DNA of 5,198 nucleotides from an uncultured beta proteobacterium (GTDB lineage: Bacteria; Pseudomonadota; Gammaproteobacteria; Burkholderiales; Burkholderiaceae_C), in contig CAIXMC010000255.1 of assembly GCA_903920405.1 (NCBI GenBank), positions 1 through 5,198 on the forward strand. Reading direction: 5' to 3'. Positions 1 through 4,612 of the stretch are shown one piece after another. The translations under genes were made by a program, and so were the position numbers. The notes under the pieces are model-generated. The model worked only from the letters and a program-made list of their open reading frames with translations. It searched no databases and was not told where the DNA came from. Position 1 is the first letter of the stretch. Every line of letters starts with the position of its first letter.

Positions 1-2
1 CA

Positions 3-34
3 CCCCCAGCACTCTGTCACCGTGCGGGGGTTTT
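3..34 (+). terminator. Rho-independent terminator of an upstream, off-window gene
   Basis: CCCCC (3-7) plus GCAC (9-12) pair with GTGC (22-25) plus GGGGG (26-30), leaving a single bulged A at 8 and a 9-nt loop. TTTTAT follows directly. The stem is strong but the T-tract is short. It reads on the + strand, so a gene ending just left of the window probably uses it. Confidence 0.7.
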
Positions 35-54
35 ATCAGTCTTGCGCGAAAAAA

Positions 55-74
55 CCCCGTTCTTCAGGGCGGGG
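55..74. repeat. GC-rich hairpin, resembling an IS200/IS605-type end
   Basis: CCCCG (55-59) pairs with CGGGG (70-74). On + strand RNA two G-U pairs and a C-G pair extend the stem to a TTCA tetraloop. It is preceded by six A residues and followed by ATGTAG. On the minus strand it could act as a terminator (GGGG then TTTTTT). The shape, CCCCG..CTTCAGGGCGGGG, resembles subterminal hairpins near the ends of IS200/IS605 (tnpB-type) elements. No tnpB is visible here, so this is only a resemblance. Confidence 0.35.
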
Positions 75-91
75 ATGTAGAGCGCTGACAG

Positions 92-185
92 CGATTGATC
101 GTTTCAATGCTTTCGCGTTCACAGCAGATGGACACCGCTGGTGCGTTAATGCCTACGTGCCCACGCACAGAGCGTGGGAACGATA
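92..185 (+). repeat. Interspersed repeat, copy A (partial MITE-like element)
   Basis: These 94 nt align without gaps to 2395-2488, with about 77 of 94 identical by eye. The block ends in GAGCGTGGGAACGATA, the inverted-repeat terminus of the larger element at 2319-2488. The left terminus is missing, so this is a half copy. One frame is open through the repeat in both copies. I regard that as a property of the repeat and not as evidence of a gene, because no start or homology supports it. Confidence 0.7.
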
Positions 186-190
186 AAAAT

Positions 191-266
191 ACTCTGTTTT
201 TAATAGCGCACTATGCAGGCCTGATAAGGGCTAGAGCCTGTTTTTATGCTTAAAAATCTCAACATT
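191..266 (+). repeat. Dispersed 76-nt repeat, copy 1 (left of vapBC)
   Basis: This block matches 1419-1495 in the same orientation, with about four substitutions and a one-base indel. The core reads AATAGC..CACTATGCAGGCCTG..CTAGAGCCTGTTTTTATGC. CAGGC (216-220) and GCCTG (236-240) can pair, with TTTTT after them, so it may also act as a weak terminator. The core resembles an intergenic repeat that I recall as frequent in Comamonadaceae genomes; that family link is from memory. Confidence 0.8.
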
Positions 267-328
267 GCATGATGATAAATTTCTCAGTACTCACGGTTCG
301 CTTATTTCAACCACCAGTTCTTGAGATT

Positions 329-344
329 GCCGGGTGCGATTCAA
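329..344 (+). repeat. 16-nt exact repeat shared with 4336-4351
   Basis: GCCGGGTGCGATTCAA occurs here and again immediately after hicB, at 4336-4351, in the same orientation. At the right-hand site it forms the outer edge of an inverted-repeat element (4345-4593). Here only the outer edge remains, so this may be the scar of a lost or decayed copy. Confidence 0.5.
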
Positions 345-358
345 AGTGATGTTGGATT

Positions 359-397
359 CTGGGAGCGAGGGCGAGATGCCATCGCTCCCAGGTTTTT
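359..397 (+). terminator. Strong hairpin with T-tract, terminator-like
   Basis: CTGGGAGCGA (359-368) pairs perfectly over 10 bp with TCGCTCCCAG (382-391) around a 13-nt loop, followed by G and TTTTT (393-397). No + strand gene ends just before it in this window. It may be a relic of a lost gene or part of a palindromic intergenic repeat. It would stop + strand transcription before the small reading frame at 504. Confidence 0.55.
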
Positions 398-503
398 GGC
401 TCACGTACCACATCACTTGATGGGTCAATACCAAATTAACCAGCCTGAAATAAGCACCATCGTTTATGATTTGTTTGAAAGATATCAACAGGAGAAAATA
501 GCC

Positions 504-701
504 ATGAGTTACACAATACAAGATTATCAAAAAGATTATGTGCGTGATCATTTGAATTTACTTTCACTCTCGACAAGCTGCCAGGTTACACCGCCCAATT
601 GGCCAATTGCAGTGCTTCTACGCGTTCAAATTCGCGCAGATGATTGGATACAAGCGTTAGCCCTTCGCTGCGAGCGTGTGCAGCAATGTGCAAGTCATTG
701 A
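504..701 (+). pseudogene. Probable truncated small gene, family not recognised
   Basis: A good ribosome site (AGGAG, 490-494) sits 9 nt before this ATG. The first ~27 codons (MSYTIQDYQKDYVRDHLNLL...) have a hydrophilic, gene-like composition. From about 586 the frame runs antisense to the well-supported vapC gene, so the rest of the 65 codons is probably an accidental read-through. The simplest reading is the 5' end of a gene whose body was replaced by the vapBC segment. It could instead be a real small protein converging on vapC. I do not recognise the family and assign no function. Confidence 0.35.
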
Positions 702-987
702 CGCCAATAGGTTGCCCGCACTTTTCCAGGGTATGGCGAATGTTGCCGTAATGCTGTGCGGCTTTGGGTCCGTAAGGCAATACAGTCAGACGCGAGCAAA
801 AATCTTCAACGACAGACAAGGATCGCTGGGGTGCGTTGCTTTTTTCAGCACCATGCAACAGTTCAGCCAATGTGATGACTGAAATAGCTAAATGACCTGC
901 ATGAAGGTTAAACAAATGCAAGGCAGAGATAGGCTTACGTTTGATCACATAGATCACAATATTGGTATCAAGCAGATAAAGCAGCAT
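586..987 (-). CDS. vapC: VapC-type PIN-domain ribonuclease toxin (MvpT-like subtype)
   Basis: This 133-residue protein has the normal length of a single PIN domain. Toxins of this group cleave RNA; the close Shigella/Salmonella VapC relatives cut initiator tRNA in the anticodon stem-loop. That target is family knowledge and is not shown here. Visible acidic metal-binding residues are D7 (LLDTN), E42 (LAELLHGAEKS) and D98 (GVNDLHIAAHA). The C-terminal LVSNHLREFERVEAL matches the family pattern LVTNNxREFERxxGL. I chose ATG at 987, which overlaps the vapB stop by one base (TGATG) and implies translational coupling; a TTG at 990 is also in frame. The gene is intact and lies second in the operon after its antitoxin. 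Its 3' end meets the truncated + strand frame that starts at 504. Confidence 0.94.
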   Translation of the reverse strand: MLLYLLDTNIVIYVIKRKPISALHLFNLHAGHLAISVITLAELLHGAEKSNAPQRSLSVVEDFCSRLTVLPYGPKAAQHYGNIRHTLEKCGQPIGVNDLHIAAHARSEGLTLVSNHLREFERVEALQLANWAV

Positions 988-1220
988 CAAAACCCATCAC
1001 GATCGGGTTGGTTTTGACTGGCGCGGGTCTGTAAAAAATCGTCTGCCACTTGCTGGCTATCCAAAAAAAAACTGTCCCATGTCTGCCCTAGTGGAGCAAT
1101 GATGCGCTCGCAACCATGGGCGCGAACGTCCACCCGTTTAACGGACTCAGGCAAACGAAGTTCAGCGGGTAGCCTGATAGCCTGGCTACGGTTATTAACA
1201 AACACAGTGGTTGCAGTCAT
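987..1220 (-). CDS. vapB: VapB antitoxin, AbrB/MazE/SpoVT-type DNA-binding protein
   Basis: This 77-residue protein is the antitoxin partner of VapC. The N-terminal half (residues 1-42, VFVNNRSQAIRLP then LPESVKRVDV..ERIIAP) is a swapped-hairpin AbrB/MazE-type DNA-binding domain. The C-terminal half (WDSFF..VADDFLQTR..) matches the flexible toxin-wrapping tail of MvpA/VapB relatives. The frame is open far upstream, to 1400, but ATG at 1220 is chosen because the protein then begins exactly where family members do (MTATTVFVNNRSQAIRLP). No strong Shine-Dalgarno is seen. VapBC complexes usually repress their own promoter; no clear operator palindrome was found by eye. Confidence 0.92.
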   Translation of the reverse strand: MTATTVFVNNRSQAIRLPAELRLPESVKRVDVRAHGCERIIAPLGQTWDSFFLDSQQVADDFLQTRASQNQPDRDGF

Positions 1221-1255
1221 GGTTTTAGCTTTGCCAAGAATTTGGATAAAGCAAA

Positions 1256-1261
1256 AGTATA
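1256..1261 (-). promoter_or_regulatory. vapB: Possible -10 box of the vapBC promoter
   Basis: On the minus strand TATACT reads from 1261 to 1256, about 35 nt upstream of the vapB start. That would place transcription start near 1249 and give a leader of about 30 nt. The matching -35 region (ACTATC with a 17-nt spacer) is poor. The call rests on one hexamer and its position. Confidence 0.3.
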
Positions 1262-1418
1262 TGCCACGGTACGCTTGGGATAGTATCAGCGTCATAGAGC
1301 CAACCACGATGGCTACGATGCCCGCACACTGCATACGTTGCTGGGTGTGGTGATGGATAACGAAGCGTTGATTGAAGGGGGTTGGACATTTTGTCGGCAC
1401 ACCATCAACCCATCAACC

Positions 1419-1495
1419 ACTCTGTTTTTAATAGCACACTATGCAGGCCTGACAAGTGCTAGAGCCTGTTTTTATGCTTAAAGAATCTGAACATT
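1419..1495 (+). repeat. Dispersed repeat, copy 2 (between vapBC and pilA)
   Basis: This 77-nt block is a near-identical direct copy of 191-266. The two copies bracket about 1.15 kb containing the hairpin, the truncated frame and vapBC. CAGGC..GCCTG followed by TTTTT is conserved in this copy. The left flanks of the two copies differ, so similarity begins sharply at ACTCTGTTTTTAATAGC. The right flanks diverge after AACATT. Confidence 0.8.
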
Positions 1496-1530
1496 CCCGC
1501 CGCGTCAGCATCCATCTTGGCGATGGTTTC

Positions 1531-1643
1531 GACAGACCTCATTCGTTTGGGCTGAGGCTTTGCGATGAATGTCGGGATGGATGTGACCAAAAATGTCCGC
1601 CTTTGCATGTGAATGACACGAAATGTCAGGTTTGGGATGGACA
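1531..1643 (+). promoter_or_regulatory. pilA: Cluster of TGTC/GACA boxes, candidate PilR-binding region
   Basis: TGTC occurs at 1570, 1594 and 1624, and its complement GACA at 1531, 1615 and 1640. All lie about 50-160 nt upstream of the -24 element of the pilA promoter. PilR, the activator of sigma-54-dependent pilA transcription, is known to bind repeated (C/G)TGTC-type sites at such distances. The boxes are short and could occur by chance; position and clustering are the support. No gene is called in 1221-1762. Confidence 0.35.
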
Positions 1644-1692
1644 TTGAACATCAGGTTGCCTGAAACAGTGCGGATGAGGGTATCAAGAGAAC

Positions 1693-1708
1693 TGGCATGG
1701 ATTCTGCT
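1693..1708 (+). promoter_or_regulatory. pilA: Sigma-54 (-24/-12) promoter of pilA
   Basis: CTGGCATGGATTCTGCT fits the consensus YTGGCAC-N5-TTGCW. The GG at -24 (1694-1695) and GC at -12 (1706-1707) are exactly correctly spaced. Deviations are T for C in TGGCAC and C for T in TTGC. Transcription would start near 1719, giving a ~45-nt leader ending in a T-rich tract and a good ribosome site. RpoN/PilR-dependent pilA expression is established in Pseudomonas and relatives; that it applies here is inferred. Confidence 0.75.
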
Positions 1709-1762
1709 GATAGATGATCGGTTAGTTTGTTTTTTCTTAATTTTCTTTTTTAGGAGCTTCTC

Positions 1763-2233
1763 ATGAAACGTAGTATGCAAAAGGGTTTTACCCTGATTGA
1801 ATTGATGATTGTCGTGGCGATCATTGGTATTTTGGCTGCTGTGGCTTTGCCGGCTTATCAGGATTACACGGCTAAAGCGCAGGTAACAACCGCTTTAGCG
1901 GAAATTTCAGGAGCTAAAGTTAATATTGATGATAAACTTGGACAGGGAATTATTGCTGCAGATGCTACTGCGTTGTCTGGCAATACATTACCGGTTCTTG
2001 ATCTGCTAGGATTTAAAGCTGCAACATCATCACGCTGCAGTGCATATACCTCGGCAGTCGCAGTTACTGGTGCCGCTTCTATTTCATGCACAATGAAGGG
2101 CGGTACTGATGTTGATGGTACTATAATAAAATGGACGCGGACTGCCGGTACAGGGGTTTGGGCTTGCACAACAAATGTAATACAGAAACTTATTCCAAAA
2201 ACTTGTACTCTTGATGCTGCTATTGTCGTTTAA
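1763..2233 (+). CDS. pilA: Type IVa major pilin precursor
   Basis: This 156-residue prepilin builds the type IV pilus used in twitching, adhesion, DNA uptake and phage attachment. It has an 8-residue basic leader MKRSMQKG, a PilD cleavage site before F9, the required Glu at mature position +5, and the hydrophobic assembly helix [20 protein letters not shown]. The C-terminal head is variable. Four cysteines (92, 109, 135, 148) suggest two disulfides; C135-C148 would close the usual C-terminal D-loop. AGGAG at 1752-1756, 6 nt before ATG, supports this start; a downstream Met5 would leave a very short leader. The gene is monocistronic by its terminator, under a sigma-54-like promoter, and followed by a pilin accessory gene. 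The head-encoding part looks AT-richer than the accessory gene. Confidence 0.97.
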   Translation: MKRSMQKGFTLIELMIVVAIIGILAAVALPAYQDYTAKAQVTTALAEISGAKVNIDDKLGQGIIAADATALSGNTLPVLDLLGFKAATSSRCSAYTSAVAVTGAASISCTMKGGTDVDGTIIKWTRTAGTGVWACTTNVIQKLIPKTCTLDAAIVV

Positions 2234-2285
2234 TAGACAATACTAAGATTTAATCTGATTAACATTACTTAACGTGGTGTTCTAG

Positions 2286-2319
2286 AGCCCCGCCAGTCAA
2301 ATGGCGGGGCTTTTTTTTT
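2286..2319 (+). terminator. pilA: Strong rho-independent terminator of pilA
   Basis: AGCCCCGCCA (2286-2295) pairs perfectly over 10 bp with TGGCGGGGCT (2302-2311) around a 6-nt loop, followed by an unbroken T run to 2319. It lies 53 nt after the pilA stop. A strong stop here fits a highly expressed pilin gene whose downstream accessory gene is expressed at lower level. Confidence 0.96.
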
Positions 2320-2488
2320 ATCGTTCCCACGCTCTTCGCGGTGGAACGCTGCTCCGTACACTCCTACGCCCATCATTTCACCAGACATCTCTATCGATGT
2401 ATCGTTTCAATGCTTTCGCGTCCACAGCAGATGTACGCCGCTGGCGGGGCAATGCTTACGTTCACACGCCAAGAGCAAGGGAGCGATA
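2319..2488. mobile_element. MITE-like element with terminal inverted repeats, between pilA and its accessory gene
   Basis: The left end TATCGTTCCCACGCTCTTCG (2319-2338) and the reverse complement of the right end (2467-2488) match at about 18 of 22 positions. The right 94 nt match the partial copy at 92-185. The element is about 170 bp, encodes no transposase, and its left end abuts the T-tract of the pilA terminator. Short repeats with CGTTCCCACGC / GCGTGGGAACG ends are common in gamma- and betaproteobacterial genomes, from memory. No target duplication was found. The + strand frame running through it is judged non-coding. Confidence 0.6.
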
Positions 2489-2526
2489 GTGGATGTCTAA
2501 AACCTGAGTAGTTACTTTTTTTAATC

Positions 2527-3342
2527 ATGGTTGTGAGTTTTATGAATAACACACGCTCCGTATTTCGCCTTCCTACATCTTGGGTACCTCGCTGGAAAGA
2601 CCGCTTCAAAGCCAGCGGCATCCATTTTTGCATCAGCCTGTCCATCGCGCTACTGGCAGCGTTACTTGTTTTTGTGGTCTGGTATCCCTACCCCTACCGC
2701 GAAATTTCAGGGGGACGTGAATTGTTTTTGATTGTGGTGTCCGTCGATGTCATTCTGGGGCCACTGATGACTTTAACCATTTTTAACCGCGCCAAGCCCT
2801 GGCGTGAATTGCGTCGCGATTTGACGGTGGTGGCGTTGCTTCAATTGACTGCTCTGGGTTACGGCTTGTGGACGGTGTGTGTGGCCAGGCCGGTGCATTT
2901 GGTGTTTGAATATGACCGTTTTCGTGTGGTCCATGCGGTCGATGTGCCCCCTGAATTGTTGCCCAAAACACCGCACGGTGTGAACGCCTTGCCGCTCACG
3001 GGGCCAACTCTGTTGTCCCTGAGACCGTTCAAAGATGGGCAGGAAAAAATGGAGGCTACGCTGGCCGCATTGCAAGGCCTACCGTTAAGTGCACGGCCTG
3101 ATCTGTGGCAACCCTACGCATCTGCCCAAAATAACATTTCGCAAGCGTCTAAACCCGTGGCTGTTCTGAAAACCCGGTTTGCGTCGCAGTCTGCCGCGAT
3201 TGATGCTGCCATCGCCAGCACGGGCAGAAAACCAGAGTCTCTGGTTTATTTACCGATGGTCGGTCGCAAAATGTTCTGGACGGTCTTTCTCGATCCTCTC
3301 ACCACCGATGTGCTGGCTTTTATGCCGCTGGATTCGTTTTGA
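2527..3342 (+). CDS. TfpX/TfpZ-family type IV pilin accessory protein
   Basis: This 271-residue inner-membrane protein belongs to the accessory proteins encoded beside pilA in Pseudomonas, Neisseria-like and betaproteobacterial pilin loci, which aid pilin stability or pilus assembly by an incompletely known mechanism. Three membrane segments are visible at about residues 33-53, 66-86 and 99-119. Family-like blocks are RFKASGIHFCISL, WYPYPY, GGRELFLIV, VDVILGPLMTLTIFN, LRRDL and ARPVHLVFEYDRFRVV. A soluble C-terminal domain (about 120-271) follows, probably periplasmic. TfpX and TfpZ cannot be told apart by eye. The start is uncertain: ATG 2527 or ATG 2542, the latter with a weak GTGAG 5 nt upstream. 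A MITE-like insert separates it from pilA, so its promoter is unclear; nothing convincing was seen in 2489-2526. Confidence 0.92.
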   Translation: MVVSFMNNTRSVFRLPTSWVPRWKDRFKASGIHFCISLSIALLAALLVFVVWYPYPYREISGGRELFLIVVSVDVILGPLMTLTIFNRAKPWRELRRDLTVVALLQLTALGYGLWTVCVARPVHLVFEYDRFRVVHAVDVPPELLPKTPHGVNALPLTGPTLLSLRPFKDGQEKMEATLAALQGLPLSARPDLWQPYASAQNNISQASKPVAVLKTRFASQSAAIDAAIASTGRKPESLVYLPMVGRKMFWTVFLDPLTTDVLAFMPLDSF

Positions 3343-3390
3343 TTTTGCCAACAGGGGCTGCAAAAACACCTTCACGATAGACAGGGTTTC

Positions 3391-3606
3391 GCTATTTTAT
3401 TGATAGCTACTAACGCAGACTGGGCGTGCATTAGGATGTGGTCAGTAATAAGTTCCCCATTTGGCCGTCAGAGTTAAAGATGCAATGCTAGGCGCAAATC
3501 GCGCGGTGTGGCCATGCCACATCAGCGATTTGTAACGACGCAGTGCGCCCAAATCTGACGAGCCAAATGGGGAACTTATTACTGACCACATCCTTAGAGG
3601 GCTAAA
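3391..3606 (+). repeat. Degenerate third copy of the dispersed repeat, split by a MITE
   Basis: The segment 3391-3433 reads GCTATTTTATTGATAGC, then TACTAACGCAGACTGGGCG and TGCATTA. After the inserted 160-bp element the sequence resumes TTAGAGGGCTAAAACA (3594 on). Joining the flanks at one TTA gives a contiguous block ending GCATTAGAGGGC, similar in layout to the 3' part of the repeats at 191 and 1419 (..GGGCTAGAGCC). GCTAT (3391-3395) and ATAGC (3403-3407) can pair. Similarity to the other copies is loose, so the assignment is tentative. Confidence 0.45.
3434..3593. mobile_element. 160-bp MITE with near-perfect 39/40-bp inverted repeats and TTA duplications
   Basis: The left arm (3434-3472) and right arm (3554-3593) are reverse complements except for one extra base; both contain GTGGTCAGTAATAAGTTCCC. 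TTA stands directly outside each end (3431-3433 and 3594-3596), consistent with a 3-bp target duplication. Near the centre CAAATCGC..TGTGGC (3495-3512) pairs with GCCACA..GCGATTTG (3516-3532) around a CAT loop, so most of the element can fold into one long hairpin. It encodes no protein and would need a transposase supplied in trans. I cannot name the parent family. Confidence 0.85.
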
Positions 3607-3719
3607 ACATCATGCAATTCACAAGACGGCCAGACACGGACGGGGCGGATATTGGGAGATGGCTTACGCGCTTCGCTGGCTGACTTTTTATAGACCAAAT
3701 TTGATAGATAATCACAGCC

Positions 3720-3908
3720 ATGAATGCCAAAGACATCATCAAAAAATTGCAGGCCCAAGGCTGGCAGGTCTTGCGTCAAGAGGGCAGCCATGTCCGTTTG
3801 GGCAAGGATTCGGCCAGAACGTCTGTGCCGTTGCATGGTACTCGAGATGTCAAACCTGGTACCGTGGCCAGTATTGAACGGCAAACCGGCATAAAACTTC
3901 ACAGTTAG
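3720..3908 (+). CDS. hicA: HicA-type mRNA interferase toxin
   Basis: This 62-residue protein matches the usual HicA length of about 60. HicA toxins are small dsRBD-like ribonucleases that cleave mRNA in a translation-independent way. Visible features are the N-terminal KDIIKKLQAQGWQVLRQEGSH, the catalytic His24 in GSHVRL, and the C-terminal VPLHGTRDVKPGTVASIERQTGI, all typical of the family. No strong ribosome site precedes the ATG, which may keep toxin synthesis low. hicB begins 9 nt after the stop, so the two form an operon. The MITE at 3434-3593 ends about 125 nt upstream; in 3597-3719 I found no clear promoter. Confidence 0.94.
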   Translation: MNAKDIIKKLQAQGWQVLRQEGSHVRLGKDSARTSVPLHGTRDVKPGTVASIERQTGIKLHS

Positions 3909-3917
3909 GAATACACC

Positions 3918-4334
3918 ATGGCAATCTATTACCCCGCCACTTTTCAACCCGATCCAACAGGTGGCTTTTGTGTTCAATTTATTGATTTGGATGAAGCTTT
4001 TACTGAAGGCGATACCATGGAAGAGGCACTTTTTAACGCAGCAGAGGTGCTAACGCTCACCCTGCAAGGGCGCATGGATGAAGGGCAAGATATTCCCGAG
4101 CCAAGCCAAAACGTTTCATGCGCTCATGACATTGCACCTGATGCCAAAACACAGGCCGTGCTTTTGCTGCGTCACGCGCGTGGTTCGCGCACGTTGGCAG
4201 ATTTGGCGCGTGCGCTCAACACCAGTTGGCCACAAGCCAAACGGCTGGAAGACCCGCGCCACTGGCCTAGTCTAAAAACACTGGATCGCGCAGCCCGCGT
4301 TCTGGGTAAGCGCCTGGTTTTAAGTATGGAATAA
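3918..4334 (+). CDS. hicB: HicB-type antitoxin with C-terminal helix-turn-helix
   Basis: This 138-residue antitoxin neutralises HicA. Residues 1-60 form the degraded RNase-H-like HicB fold (YYPATFQPDPTGGFCVQFIDL, then EAFTEGDTMEEALFNAAEVL). Residues 80-135 look like a helix-turn-helix DNA-binding domain (RTLADLARALNTSWPQAKRLEDP), as in HicB proteins that repress their own operon. TAGGA spans the hicA stop and gives AGGA at 3907-3910, 7 nt before ATG, so translation is probably coupled and stronger than that of hicA. The gene is intact. A repeat begins one base after its stop codon, so mobile DNA has come very close to it without breaking it. Confidence 0.95.
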   Translation: MAIYYPATFQPDPTGGFCVQFIDLDEAFTEGDTMEEALFNAAEVLTLTLQGRMDEGQDIPEPSQNVSCAHDIAPDAKTQAVLLLRHARGSRTLADLARALNTSWPQAKRLEDPRHWPSLKTLDRAARVLGKRLVLSME

Positions 4335-4335
4335 A

Positions 4336-4593
4336 GCCGGGTGCGATTCAACCTGGATTCCTCAGTTGACCGCTTATTATCTTCACTAAACTGTTATGAA
4401 AATTGATATTTGTGACTTCGATGGAGTTCACCCTTTGGGTGATAGCGCTACGCACCCGATTGAGCTGCTGGCGACACGTCTGGGGGTGTTGTTCCTCCTT
4501 GCAGGCAGTAGCTTTGCCGCGTCGTCACGCCTACCCAGACGCGCCGCCAGTAGCCCACTCGGGTGCGTTCAACTGAGGAATCTAGGTTCAATC
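4336..4593. mobile_element. Interrupted inverted-repeat element (decayed MITE) after hicB
   Basis: The outer arms 4345-4373 and 4565-4593 are reverse complements at 26 of 29 positions (core GATTCCTCAGTTGA). The inner arms 4450-4488 and 4526-4568 are also complementary, roughly 80% with small gaps (ACGCACCCGA..CTGGCG..CGTCTGGG). On the right, outer and inner arms are contiguous; on the left they are 76 nt apart, so the left arm carries an insertion (4374-4449). That insert includes a small CACCC-TTT-GGGTG palindrome. No coding sequence is supported in 4335-4612. Confidence 0.65.
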
Positions 4594-4612
4594 ATGGTCA
4601 AACCCAAGTTAG

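Noticed and set aside
291..551. 86-codon minus-strand frame rich in hydrophobic residues
   Set aside because: It crosses the strong hairpin at 359-391, lacks a ribosome site, resembles no family I know, and its composition follows local AT-rich sequence.
987..1400. Longer vapB start giving a 137-residue protein
   Set aside because: The first 60 residues resemble no antitoxin, while ATG 1220 begins exactly at the conserved VapB N-terminus.
1284..1481. Open + strand frame (YQRHRANHDGYDARTLHTLL...) running into the 77-nt repeat
   Set aside because: It looks slightly gene-like and could be a decayed 3' end, but a TAG precedes it, no start is present, it ends in repeat DNA, and I do not recognise it.
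1505..1780. Minus-strand frame opposite the pilA control region
   Set aside because: It overlaps the sigma-54 promoter and pilA start, is very rich in Lys and His from low-complexity DNA, and has no family match.
2301..2489. 62-codon frame through the element at 2319-2488, also open in the copy at 92-185
   Set aside because: It begins inside the pilA terminator and consists of repeat sequence. Open frames through such palindromic repeats are common and usually not genes.
3594..3977. 127-codon minus-strand frame opposite hicA
   Set aside because: It is antisense to a clear HicA gene and the start of hicB and shows no family features.
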